From contig NZ_LIXM01000004.1 in the NCBI RefSeq assembly GCF_002608565.1, forward strand, positions 124,001-188,000: a stretch of DNA of 64,000 nt, in the 5' to 3' direction. The stretch is from Vibrio sp. PID17_43. Lineage in GTDB: Bacteria > Pseudomonadota > Gammaproteobacteria > Enterobacterales > Vibrionaceae. Of the stretch, positions 43,787 to 52,636 are shown piece by piece (position 1 is the stretch's first letter; the number at the start of each line of letters is the position of its first letter). The notes beneath the pieces are model-generated. The model did no database searches and was not told the origin of the DNA. It saw nothing but the letters and a program-made list of their open reading frames with translations. The position numbers and the translations under genes were made by a program.

Positions 43787-44344
43787 TTAGATTTTGCCAA
43801 CTAGGTCTAGTGATGGAGCTAATGTCTCTTCACCTTCTTTCCATTTAGCTGGGCAAACTTCGCCTGGGTGCGCTGCTACGTATTGAGCTGCTTTCACTTT
43901 TCGTAGTAGGTCTTCTGCGTCACGGCCGATACCTTCAGCAGTGATTTCCATTGCTTGGATAGTACCTTCTGGGTCGATTAGGAACGTTGCACGGTCTGCA
44001 AGACCTTGACCTTCACGCATCACACCGAAGTTGTTTGTGATGTTGCCTGTTTGGTCGCCAAGCATGTAGTACTGAATCTTACCGATAGTGTCTGAGCTGT
44101 CATGCCATGCTTTGTGAGTGAAGTGTGTATCAGTTGATACTGAGTAAACTTCTACTCCACGTTTTTGTAGTTCTTCGTAGTGGTCTGCTAGGTCGCCCAG
44201 TTCTGTTGGACATACAAACGTAAAGTCTGCTGGGTAGAAGAAGAATACTGCCCATTTACCTAGAACGTCTTGTTCTGTTACTTCAACGAATTCGCCGTTT
44301 TTGTACGCTGTAGCTGCAAATGGTTTAATTTGAGTATTAATCAT
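43787..44344 (-). CDS. ahpC: Alkyl hydroperoxide reductase subunit C (2-Cys peroxiredoxin)
   Basis: AhpC reduces hydrogen peroxide and organic hydroperoxides. The 185-residue protein has the peroxidatic Cys in [12 protein letters not shown] and the resolving Cys in [10 protein letters not shown], plus the Arg in [11 protein letters not shown]. The N-terminus ([19 protein letters not shown]) is typical. AAGGAAA precedes the ATG. The upstream 115 bp should hold an OxyR-type promoter, but I could not mark an operator with confidence. Confidence 0.97.
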   Translation of the reverse strand: MINTQIKPFAATAYKNGEFVEVTEQDVLGKWAVFFFYPADFTFVCPTELGDLADHYEELQKRGVEVYSVSTDTHFTHKAWHDSSDTIGKIQYYMLGDQTGNITNNFGVMREGQGLADRATFLIDPEGTIQAMEITAEGIGRDAEDLLRKVKAAQYVAAHPGEVCPAKWKEGEETLAPSLDLVGKI

Positions 44345-44459
44345 AATTTACTTTCCTTTGAATGTTTTAAGCTGAGTTGTTGTTGCTTTCGGAAAGTATA
44401 TTCTCATCGGAGTGTGTTTAAGGAAAATCGCTTGTAACTATCCTATTGATAGCCATTTC

Positions 44460-44732
44460 CTATTTAACTTGATAGGTCGTTTCGATGTAAGGAGAGGCGA
44501 TGTTAAGTACCGATTGTTTGGATTTGAACAACTCATCCGCAGCGGCTTCTAAGCGCAACCGCCCGATGAAATCTGCTAACGTCTCTTCCTGCACGGCTTT
44601 AAAGGTACGGTGAAAATGATATTGAGACAGGTTCGCCAGCGCGGCCACTTCTGGCAGGTTTAATGGCTCATTGAAATTCTGTTCCAAGTAACGAATCACA
44701 GGAATCAGCCGTTGGTGATAATCGATGCGCAT
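44460..44732 (-). pseudogene. Truncated AraC-family regulator
   Basis: The 90-residue frame starts like an AraC/Rob-type regulator (RIDYHQRLIPVIRYLEQNFN, LPEVAALANLSQYHFHRTFK). It keeps the first helix-turn-helix and the linker helix (LADFIGRLRLEAAADELF). At the second helix-turn-helix, where SVLNIALECGFSS would be usual, it changes to ASPYIETTYQVK and stops. The usual effector domain of about 150 residues is missing. It is probably a broken gene, though a short DNA-binding protein is possible. It is upstream of and codirectional with ahpC. Confidence 0.75.
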
Positions 44733-44849
44733 TGCAGTATTTCCTTGGTCTATTCATCCCGTTTTCTAAGCTCAAAGCCTACCGCATAGCCATGCAGAGT
44801 CAAAATAAGAAGTGAGACGTTGAGAGCGACTATGATTATCAGGTAATAA

Positions 44850-44892
44850 AAAGGCCGCTAATGGCCCTCAAACTGAGGAGATAGCGGCCTTT
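44850..44892 (-). terminator. Terminator of the S1 protease gene, copy 1 of a twin sequence
   Basis: Outer stem AAAGGCCGCTA/TAGCGGCCTTT and inner stem CCTCA-AAC-TGAGG, with a T-run on the minus strand. It is nearly the same sequence as 46528-46569. Confidence 0.85.
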
Positions 44893-44967
44893 GAATTGGA
44901 CAAAATTAACCGGGCAGGAGCTGTAAGAGCTAAGTCATGTCGGTCTCCAGTTAGCCGTGCCGTGAGT

Positions 44968-46278
44968 TTATTTTGATGGTGCACTCGGCTTTTTGACATG
45001 ACGTAGCCAGAATCTTCTAGACAGCACTAGTAATAGAGCATAGAGCCAATTGATTGCACCGCCACTTTCTTCTGACTCACAGGCAAATGTTCCTTCGGTG
45101 GAGCCAATAACAAAATTGCCGTCGGAATCACACTGCTCATCATTTACCGACGAGTCATCTTCGTTACCTCCGGCTTCGGTGTCAGAATCACCTTCTGTGT
45201 CCGTGGCGTCTTCACTTTCTTCTTCTTGCAACAAAATGAAGTTAGGCTTGGATACGACTTCTTTTGGTGGTTGTGGTGCTGACAAATAGCCAGACAGCCA
45301 ATCCAGATAAGTGTTTACATTGGTGTACCATGTTGGGAGGGTAACAGAGCTACAAACTGAGTTGATGATAGGTCCGGCACTAATAATGCCGACTAAGAAA
45401 TTTTGATCATCTGCTTGATAGAGTAATGGCCCGCCAGTATCGCCCACGCATGCGCCATTTCCGTATGCATTGTCGCCAATGTTTTCGAGTTCCGTAGGAA
45501 GCGTACACAACTTGGATGCATCAAAAGGAGAAGCAATGTATTTTGGTAGATCCTCTGCCGACTCTAAGCGTTCAAAACACACTTCGATAGGAAGGTAAGA
45601 AATTCTTGTTTGTTTTAATACTGTATCTTTTTCTCCAGTTCCCCAGCCCGCAACCATGACATTAGGCACTGGTGCTGCCGGATCCCACTCTTCATCCAGA
45701 GCCATTAGCTTTTGATAAACTTCGCTATCAACGAGTTCTATGTTAGGCGTGATAGGGATTGGGCGTTCAACGTAAAGCAGGGCAATATCATTTTGATAGG
45801 CGGTCGTTACTAGTTGCTCTTCTGAGGTATTCCCATCTCCCGACTCATCCATAGATTCATCTGCTGAGTCATCTGCCGAGTCATCCGTTGGGTAATCTTT
45901 TGATGTTGTCATTAGGGGGTGATAGTCTGGGTGGATCACGACATGAGTAACATTAAAAATATCCGCAATCTCAACAGCATTAAGGTCTCTCTGTCCAACC
46001 GTAACCGATATTTCTTTTGGTTTTGCTACATCATACAGTGTGAAATCCTCTGGGTTGTCGGTAGACCCCTCCAGACTCGATTGCGAAGCAACCAAACAGT
46101 GGGCTGCCGTCAGAATCCAGCGCTCTGTTAAGATGATTCCGCCACAGGCGTGATCCTCGGCAAAGACACTTGAGCGGACAGACGCCATGAAATCGAAGTT
46201 TTCTTCAACTTCTTCCCCTAGAAAAATTGCTTTTGTGGGCAGCGAAACAATGCATAGCACCAATAAAATCCATTTCAT
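44968..46278 (-). CDS. Trypsin-like S1 protease homologue with Thr at the nucleophile position
   Basis: The 436-residue secreted protein has a signal peptide, His60 (LTAAHC) and Asp164 (NDIALLYV). The nucleophile motif reads GDTGGP, not GDSGGP; the codon at 45436-45438 is ACT (Thr281). A surface acidic insert (DDSADDSADESMDE, near 132-148) interrupts the domain. The C-terminus has an acidic linker and a GlyGly-CTERM-like tail (SGGAINWLYALLLVLSRRFW), the sorting signal processed by rhombosortase and used with type II secretion, as in Vibrio VesB-type proteases. It is either inactive, or a threonine-dependent protease. The start is clear and the gene stands alone. Confidence 0.9.
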   Translation of the reverse strand: MKWILLVLCIVSLPTKAIFLGEEVEENFDFMASVRSSVFAEDHACGGIILTERWILTAAHCLVASQSSLEGSTDNPEDFTLYDVAKPKEISVTVGQRDLNAVEIADIFNVTHVVIHPDYHPLMTTSKDYPTDDSADDSADESMDESGDGNTSEEQLVTTAYQNDIALLYVERPIPITPNIELVDSEVYQKLMALDEEWDPAAPVPNVMVAGWGTGEKDTVLKQTRISYLPIEVCFERLESAEDLPKYIASPFDASKLCTLPTELENIGDNAYGNGACVGDTGGPLLYQADDQNFLVGIISAGPIINSVCSSVTLPTWYTNVNTYLDWLSGYLSAPQPPKEVVSKPNFILLQEEESEDATDTEGDSDTEAGGNEDDSSVNDEQCDSDGNFVIGSTEGTFACESEESGGAINWLYALLLVLSRRFWLRHVKKPSAPSK

Positions 46279-46592
46279 CTGAGCACTTCCTTAGTATTTG
46301 TATTGTCAATAGTTAAACATATTGCATATGGTTTGATTATTGACTAATGAGGGGGTGTTTGCGAGCTGTAATTATTATGTAGCCATTTTGTCAAGTAAAG
46401 AATGTGAGCATTCTCAAATAAAGTACACATGCTGCAGAGGGAAGCCAGAGCCATTTCACGAGAGAATGAGTTTGATAAGGAACTATTGAGCTGGATTTCT
46501 TCGTTTTATCTGGGGGAAGCGATCAAAAAAGCCGCTAAGATCCTCAAACTGAGGATTCTAACGGCCTTTCGATTATTATTAGCGCAAAAAGC
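46279..46592. other. Intergenic region
   Basis: It holds the S1 gene promoter and, at its right end, the twin terminator (46528-46569). No gene was seen. Confidence 0.5.
46528..46569 (-). terminator. Terminator of the DUF2999 gene, copy 2 of a twin sequence
   Basis: Contains AAAGCCGCTA, inner stem ATCCTCA-AAC-TGAGGAT and CGGCCTTT, with TTTTTT on the minus strand. It matches 44850-44892 over most of its length. Confidence 0.85.
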
Positions 46593-46859
46593 TTAGCTGT
46601 TCAGGTTGTTGCTCTGAAGCTTCTCTTTTGCCTCTTCAACTTTTGAGAAATCCAATCCCAACTCTTCGACTGCTTCTTTAATTAGCGTAGGGTTTTGCAT
46701 GACTTGCGCCATCAACATCTGCAATTTATCTTGAGGCAAACCTAGTTGACTGATTGTTGCCATTGCTGCAAAAGGGTTCTGCGTTAGAGTCTGAAAAATC
46801 TCATGGATCTTCTCATCACTGATGTTGTTCTCTTTCAGCATTGCAAGAATCGGGTTCAT
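46593..46859 (-). CDS. DUF2999-family small protein
   Basis: The 88-residue helical cytosolic protein (NPILAMLKENNISDEKIHEI, FAAMATISQLGLPQDKLQML) looks like the Vibrio/Shewanella DUF2999 group. ATG 46859 has AAGGAA 5 nt upstream; a GTG one codon earlier is possible. The function is unknown. It has no membrane segment. Confidence 0.8.
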   Translation of the reverse strand: MNPILAMLKENNISDEKIHEIFQTLTQNPFAAMATISQLGLPQDKLQMLMAQVMQNPTLIKEAVEELGLDFSKVEEAKEKLQSNNLNS

Positions 46860-47057
46860 CACATTTCCTTTTAATCATTCAATGAAATAGAGGCCGAGTT
46901 TATCACTTGGTTTTGCTGGGGTGAACTAGGAACATTAGCGAGGATACATATCCAAGGCGATTTGCTCTGAATCCTGCTTCTTGAAGTCACTTGGGTATAC
47001 GACTGCTCTTCAACATAATCGCTATCAATTCCCCTAATGGGTGAAATGTCACAATTT

Positions 47058-48170
47058 TCAATATCCTGTCAGTTCCATATATCCCGTTCCAGAATGAGTG
47101 CCTTTAATGCGTACCGGACCTTCCCAATAAGGCACAGAAAGCGGCATCTTTGCATTGGGGTTCAGTGCTGAAACCGTCACTTCAATTTGTTGAGTTGGAA
47201 TGGATATTTGCCATTCCGTTGGATAACGGTGTCCTTGAATTTCCGTTTGCTTGGTCGACTTTAAGCGGATGTCTTTTTGCTTAATGGCAATGCCAGAACC
47301 GTCTTTCTGCATCAATCTTGCGTTGGAATAGCTTGCTTCACCCGTTATTGAATCACGCAGTTGGAACGTCACCAAACTGGTTTTGTCACTCAACCTCAAC
47401 GCAAACCAATCCCAACCTTGTTGCGAATCGAGTAAGAATTGTGAGCTCCATTCTCGGTCAATCCAACCTTTGCCGGACACTTGGTGCGTTTTTCCATCAA
47501 TGGTGACTTCGCCTGAAACATCAATAAATGGTTGGCTATAATAATACGATGCGACCTGACCATTTGCACTTTTGGTGCTGTAGCCTTGAACGCCCTGTTT
47601 TTGATAAGGTGCAGAGCTGGTAAGATTTAATGAGTAGCTAAACAGACTTGAATCGACCTTTAAATTGGCAGGGAATAGGTCGTCAGTTTGTGAGTGCCAT
47701 TGCCAGTTATCAAGGAAAGCTCTGAACGGTGCGCCTTCTATGCCTGCCAGTTGTTTGTGGCCGCGAGACCATTTTTCATCGGCGTAATGTTTGTCTTTGG
47801 TTGTAACAGCACTGTGCGCCATGTAGATCTGCTGACTTTGCCATGCACTGGCGTTATCGGTGTTGCTGCTTTCAGCTTGAGGTGAGGTTGCAAAACGAAA
47901 CTGTGTCCACTGTAGGCCGAGTGGATTGCCATCTTCATCGATTAGATTCGCGGTTAAATACCACCACTCATGGCGAAAATCGTTGTGTGCCTGATGATCG
48001 GCAGGGAACGTGAGTTCGGTGCCTTTCACTACTGGAGTAAATTGGCCATCCTCGGTTTGAGCGTCACTTCCGTTCATTAATGCTCCCATGTTTTGCGGTG
48101 GTGACTCTTCACAGCCGATCAGTGATAAAGAGCCAAGGAGGAAAGCCGCCGCTTTTACTGATTGATTCAT
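47058..48170 (-). CDS. AttH-like lipoprotein (lipocalin-type, predicted secreted hydrolase)
   Basis: The 370-residue product starts with a lipoprotein signal (KAAAFLLGSLSLIGCEES, lipobox LIGC), so it is anchored in a membrane. The mature part matches the AttH / carotenoid 1,2-hydratase-like family: FRHEWWYLTANLIDEDGNPL, WTQFRF, GKGWIDREWSSQFL, WDWFALRLSDKTSL, YWEGPVRIKG. ATG 48170 shares one base with the stop of the upstream permease gene. With the ABC transporter it forms a three-gene module like Agrobacterium attF-G-H. The substrate is unknown. Confidence 0.88.
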   Translation of the reverse strand: MNQSVKAAAFLLGSLSLIGCEESPPQNMGALMNGSDAQTEDGQFTPVVKGTELTFPADHQAHNDFRHEWWYLTANLIDEDGNPLGLQWTQFRFATSPQAESSNTDNASAWQSQQIYMAHSAVTTKDKHYADEKWSRGHKQLAGIEGAPFRAFLDNWQWHSQTDDLFPANLKVDSSLFSYSLNLTSSAPYQKQGVQGYSTKSANGQVASYYYSQPFIDVSGEVTIDGKTHQVSGKGWIDREWSSQFLLDSQQGWDWFALRLSDKTSLVTFQLRDSITGEASYSNARLMQKDGSGIAIKQKDIRLKSTKQTEIQGHRYPTEWQISIPTQQIEVTVSALNPNAKMPLSVPYWEGPVRIKGTHSGTGYMELTGY

Positions 48171-50680
48171 CACAATACCTCGCTCTGTAAACTGGACACG
48201 ACCGGTTTGCTCACCAAGCGCCAAAGTGGGATCAAGGTGGCAATCACAGCAACCAAAATAGTGATGGCGGCGATACTGAGTGCGTCACTCCAACTCCATA
48301 GGTAATTCAAGCTCCAGCCAAAAGCTCGCAAGGTGACAATATCAGTGAGCACATAGCCAACCATCGCACCTAAAGGTAAGGCTATAACGAGCGTAAACGC
48401 CACCAAAGCCACGATTTGGCCGATGGCCATTGCCATCAACTTTCGACGGTTGACGCCTAAAGCATACAACCTTGCCACTGCGGCCTTTCGAGCATCAAGC
48501 AACATAAAACAGGCACTGAACAGGCCGATCATTGCTACCAGTAAAGTGACCCCATTTAATGCGCGAGTAATGGCAAAAGTTTGCGAGAAGATCGCTAAGG
48601 CGATGGATTTGATTTGCGCTTGATCGTAGAGCTGACTTGGGTGCAGATTGAGTTGATCACGTATTTGGTCGTATGCGGTTTGTTGATCGCCAGTGACCTT
48701 GATACCAAGGCTGGTGGGCAAATCCGTAAAGCCACTTTTACGCCATAAACTCGGTGCAATGAGTACTTCACCATTGGGTGAACCGTAGTCATGGAAAATA
48801 GCCCCAATAGTGAGGTTAGTATTTTTCACTGATGTGAGATTGAGTTCCTCCCCTAGTGACAATCCGAGTTTTACGGCCGTCGGTTCACTTATTGCGACTA
48901 ACTTCCCTTGATAAAAGAGCGGCCAGAAATTAGGAACGTGCGATTGAAACACCATGGTCTGCTCTAAGGTGGCGGTGTCTTTGGTGCCGAGTAATATCGG
49001 CAAGCCTTGCAAGTTGTCATCAACATAATACTGTTTATAGACTCGTTCGACGTTGTTGAATTGCTCTAATGCGCGCTCAACATTGGCGATATCTTTTTGG
49101 GACGGGCTGACAAAAATATCGGCATGCAGTCTTTGTTCGAGCCACTGTTTTAAGGTGGATTCGAAGCTGCCGACAAGGGTGTTCATGGCCATGTTAGCGG
49201 TGATGGCGAGAAGTAATGCCATCATGGCGAGTGAGAGTGGAGAAATCAGTTCACGTAGCTCGGCAAACAGATATTTGAGTAAGCCTGATGTGGTGCGTTG
49301 TTCGCTCCATTGCGCCAATACGCTAAGGGTTTTAGGAAGATAAAGCGGAATGGATATTACCAACACTCCCACCCAAACCATGGTAAAACGGTGATGTTCG
49401 CTTAGCCATAATCCGGTGAATGACAACAGAGTTAGCACAATGCCAACGACAAACAGTTGGTTTTCGTTGGCGTTTTCTGGCGTTTGGTAAAAGCCTCCAT
49501 GAGAAGAAAGCGGTTGGCGAACACGCTGTTTAAAGTGCTGCCAACAGGCGAGTAGCGTGGCGGCTAAAGTGAGTATCAGAGCCTGCGCCCACCATTGCCA
49601 CTGCCAAGTCCCAGGCAGTAAGGTTGCACCGTAAAGCTGTTCTAACGTCAGGGCCACTGTGGGGTGGAGCCAATGGCTCAGTTGCATGCCTAAAACGAAG
49701 CCAAGTGTCGCGCCGATCGTCACCAACATGGTTAATTCAATCAGCAGTGCGGAGAACACAATCATAGGAGCAACACCAGCTTGCTGGATTTGAACTAACA
49801 GACGATTGCGTTTGAGCAAGCTGTATTTCACGCCGTTGTAAGCGATAAATAAGCCAACCAAAAACGCCAATAAGCTCATTGCTGTCAGATTGAGATGAAA
49901 GCTGTCGGTCAGGGAACCAAGGTCTGTGCTTTGGGTATTGGTGATCCATTGCCCTTGCTCGCCAATCAGGTTCTGCCATTTTGCTTGCGTGTCCTTACCC
50001 GTATCAAAAACTGCAATGTAACTGAGCTTACCTTGCTTGTTCAGTAACCGTTGTGCAAAGCCAATATCCATTAGCATTCGGCTACCTAACTGCCATTCAT
50101 CAGGTAGGACAGTGACTTTGGTTTCCACGCTGTCCAGAGTGAGGTACTCGGCTTCACCAACGCTTTGATGTTGTGATTGGCTCATCATCACGATGGGTTC
50201 TCCCGCCATTAATTGGGCCAATGGAAGTGCATCGCTGGAAAGTGAAATGGGTTGTGGATCCTCTGCTCTCTTGTTGTCTGCTGCAGAGCGAAGGCGAGAC
50301 GTAATGGCGGCGACTAACTCACTGCCTTGCACTGACCAGCGGCGGCCTTGTTCATCGCGAACGCGTCCTTCAATGATGGGCAATGCCGCGCTTAATCCCT
50401 TGTGACGCAGTGAGAAGTAGAGTGACTCTGACAAATATCGTTGACCTGCTGGGGGAATGATCAGGTTTTGCGCTTGAATACTGAGCTGTTCTGTGGACTG
50501 GGCATAGCTACGTTTAGCATTGAGGTTAATGGCTTGCACTGCAACAAATAAGGTCACCGCAAGCACGATGCCAATCAAAATGGCGGCAGCCTGAAGTGGC
50601 GCTTGTCGATAATGAGCAGCAAACAATTGGAGGGTGAGTTTCGTGTGTATGAGCCTAGTAGGATTCATGCTGCGACTCAT
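48170..50680 (-). CDS. FtsX-family ABC transporter permease
   Basis: The 836-residue membrane protein has an N-terminal helix and periplasmic domain, then two FtsX-type permease blocks (SLLAFLVGLFIAYNGVKYSL and ALNGVTLLVAMIGLFSACFM to VVAVIATLIPLWRLVSKPVV). This two-block layout resembles YbbP-type permeases. Such systems often do not transport a solute but move or extract lipoproteins or drive a periplasmic activity. It overlaps the ATPase gene by 26 nt, and the AttH-like gene by one base. Confidence 0.9.
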   Translation of the reverse strand: MSRSMNPTRLIHTKLTLQLFAAHYRQAPLQAAAILIGIVLAVTLFVAVQAINLNAKRSYAQSTEQLSIQAQNLIIPPAGQRYLSESLYFSLRHKGLSAALPIIEGRVRDEQGRRWSVQGSELVAAITSRLRSAADNKRAEDPQPISLSSDALPLAQLMAGEPIVMMSQSQHQSVGEAEYLTLDSVETKVTVLPDEWQLGSRMLMDIGFAQRLLNKQGKLSYIAVFDTGKDTQAKWQNLIGEQGQWITNTQSTDLGSLTDSFHLNLTAMSLLAFLVGLFIAYNGVKYSLLKRNRLLVQIQQAGVAPMIVFSALLIELTMLVTIGATLGFVLGMQLSHWLHPTVALTLEQLYGATLLPGTWQWQWWAQALILTLAATLLACWQHFKQRVRQPLSSHGGFYQTPENANENQLFVVGIVLTLLSFTGLWLSEHHRFTMVWVGVLVISIPLYLPKTLSVLAQWSEQRTTSGLLKYLFAELRELISPLSLAMMALLLAITANMAMNTLVGSFESTLKQWLEQRLHADIFVSPSQKDIANVERALEQFNNVERVYKQYYVDDNLQGLPILLGTKDTATLEQTMVFQSHVPNFWPLFYQGKLVAISEPTAVKLGLSLGEELNLTSVKNTNLTIGAIFHDYGSPNGEVLIAPSLWRKSGFTDLPTSLGIKVTGDQQTAYDQIRDQLNLHPSQLYDQAQIKSIALAIFSQTFAITRALNGVTLLVAMIGLFSACFMLLDARKAAVARLYALGVNRRKLMAMAIGQIVALVAFTLVIALPLGAMVGYVLTDIVTLRAFGWSLNYLWSWSDALSIAAITILVAVIATLIPLWRLVSKPVVSSLQSEVL

Positions 50681-51359
50681 GATTCAAAGGAGCGGTGAAA
50701 AGGTGGCCATTTTGCAAGTGACAGCGAGCCTGCATAAAGTCGGCACACTCTAAGCTGTGGGTCACTAATATAATGGCGGTGTTGCCTTGGCTAGCGATCT
50801 CGGTAAGCAGTTGCATTACCTCTAATCCTGCTTTTTGGTCGAGGTTTCCGGTCGGTTCGTCAGCCAGTAAAAGCTGAGGTTGATGCGCCAATGCTCGAGC
50901 GATGGCCACGCGTTGTTGTTGTCCACCGGATAAGGAAGAGACGTGCCGACTGAGCAGTTGGCTGATGCCAAGCGCGCCCACAAGATGATCACACCAATCA
51001 TTCCAAGGTTGCTGGTTTAGGTTGAGAGGGAAGGCGATATTTTGCTTTACGTTTAGTGGCGTTAATAGATTGAATTGCTGAAAGACCACGCCGAGTTGCT
51101 GGTATCGAAAGCGGCTCCATTGTGGATCTTTCCATGTTGCGGTGTTGTGCCCACTCAACAGCAACTCTCCACTCGTGAGTGGTTCAAAGCCGGCAATGAT
51201 ATTGAGTAACGTGCTTTTGCCACTACCACTGGCGCCAGTGAGTGCGATGCTTGCGCTGGGAAGCAGCGAAAAATCGAGGCCATTTAATACGTGATGGGTC
51301 TCCTTGCCATCCACAAAACTCTTTGTCGCGTGCTTTAGTACAACAAGCGGGCTTTCCAT
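50655..51359 (-). CDS. ABC transporter ATP-binding protein (LolD/MacB type)
   Basis: The 234-residue ATPase has Walker A (GASGSGKST), Q loop (LGVVFQQFNLL), signature (LSGGQQQR), Walker B (LLLADEPTGNLD) and switch His (ILVTHSLE). The length and DEPTGNLD are typical of LolD/MacB/FtsE-type ATPases that pair with FtsX-like permeases. ATG 51359 has GGAGG upstream; an ATG 15 codons earlier is inside the promoter side. It is the first gene of the ABC-AttH unit. Confidence 0.92.
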   Translation of the reverse strand: MESPLVVLKHATKSFVDGKETHHVLNGLDFSLLPSASIALTGASGSGKSTLLNIIAGFEPLTSGELLLSGHNTATWKDPQWSRFRYQQLGVVFQQFNLLTPLNVKQNIAFPLNLNQQPWNDWCDHLVGALGISQLLSRHVSSLSGGQQQRVAIARALAHQPQLLLADEPTGNLDQKAGLEVMQLLTEIASQGNTAIILVTHSLECADFMQARCHLQNGHLFTAPLNHESQHESY

Positions 51360-51462
51360 TTTACCTCCATGTAAACCTGGGTTATCGACGATTATCTTAC
51401 GCATTGCCGGGCTATATCGCTCAATACTTAGCCATTAATAGGTTGCCCTGCTAAGAGATAAG

Positions 51463-52554
51463 CTATCGTATTGAGATGGGGATCCTATGCCGTCCAAATG
51501 GTTTCTTGAGAGGAGCAAAGCGGCCGGCGAGTTGGTAACCACAGTACTCACACTTACCGTCATCGGTTAAGTGGCGATCGCCAAGCTGATACCAATTTCT
51601 TGCTAGCACCTTCTTCTTACAATGTGGGCAATAGGTGCTGTCCCCTTCCTCATCGTACACATTGCCGACATAAGCGTAGTTAAGACCATTTTTGAGTGCG
51701 ATTTCTCTGGCTTTTTGAATGGTACTGATCGGTGTTTGTGGTTTATCCAACATTTTGAAATCGGGATGAAAGGCACTGAAATGAATCGGCACATCACAGC
51801 CTAAGTTGTCGCACACCCAACGAGTGAGGGCCTCCAACTCGGAGGTGCTGTCGTTCTCCCCGGGGATCAGCAGTGTGGTAATTTCAAACCACACATCGGT
51901 TTCATGTTGTAGGTAAAGTAGGGTATCGAGTACTGGCGCTAAGTGGCCACTGCAGATCTTATGGTAAAAGCGCTCGGTAAAGGCTTTTAGATCAACATTA
52001 GCGGCGTCCATATAACGAAAGAACTCCGTTCTTGGTTTGTCGCAGATATAGCCAGCCGTCACGGCAACGCTAGATATACCCAATTCATGGCAAGCTTGGG
52101 CGGTATCAACGGCGTATTCCATGAAAATGACCGGATCATTGTAAGTAAATGCAATACTTTCACAGCCGTGACGCTGAGCGGCTTGGGCAATTTGATCTGG
52201 CATGGCACAGGAACCCAGAGTATCAATTTGGCGTGATTTGCTAATGTGCCAATTTTGACAAAACTTACAGCTTAAATTACAGCCAGCTGTGCCAAAAGAG
52301 AGCACCGAACTGCCAGGGTAAAAATGATTGAGTGGCTTTTTCTCTACAGGATCAATGCAAAAACCACTGGATCGCCCGTAACTGGTGAGTGCGATTTCGC
52401 CATTGTGTGCCAGACGTACAAAGCATGCGCCACGCTTATCTTCCCGTAATCGGCAACGTCTTGGGCACAAATCGCAAATCACTCGACCATCACCGAGTTG
52501 GTGCCAGTATCGGGTTGGATAAAACTCTGGGGGTTGTTGTGGAGATGGTTGCAT
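51463..52554 (-). CDS. AmmeMemoRadiSam system radical SAM enzyme
   Basis: The 363-residue radical SAM enzyme carries the iron-sulfur motif CNLSCKFC and, before it, a Cys cluster (CDLCPRRCRLREDKRGAC). The core has AFTYNDPVIFMEYAVD and KAFTERFYHKICSG. Two more pairs near the C-terminus (YCPHCKKKV and CEYCGYQLAG) should bind zinc. It shares its family with pyruvate-formate-lyase activators. Next to it, divergent, are the MEMO1 and AMMECR1 genes, the set called AmmeMemoRadiSam. The substrate is unknown. ATG 52554 was chosen; a GTG at 52563 is possible. Confidence 0.92.
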   Translation of the reverse strand: MQPSPQQPPEFYPTRYWHQLGDGRVICDLCPRRCRLREDKRGACFVRLAHNGEIALTSYGRSSGFCIDPVEKKPLNHFYPGSSVLSFGTAGCNLSCKFCQNWHISKSRQIDTLGSCAMPDQIAQAAQRHGCESIAFTYNDPVIFMEYAVDTAQACHELGISSVAVTAGYICDKPRTEFFRYMDAANVDLKAFTERFYHKICSGHLAPVLDTLLYLQHETDVWFEITTLLIPGENDSTSELEALTRWVCDNLGCDVPIHFSAFHPDFKMLDKPQTPISTIQKAREIALKNGLNYAYVGNVYDEEGDSTYCPHCKKKVLARNWYQLGDRHLTDDGKCEYCGYQLAGRFAPLKKPFGRHRIPISIR

Positions 52555-52636
52555 CGTGATCACCCAAACTGAATTCTGTTCCTATAATTAAGTATGGCAC
52601 TTTGTCTCCCATTACGAGTTTTATAAGGTCACTGCT

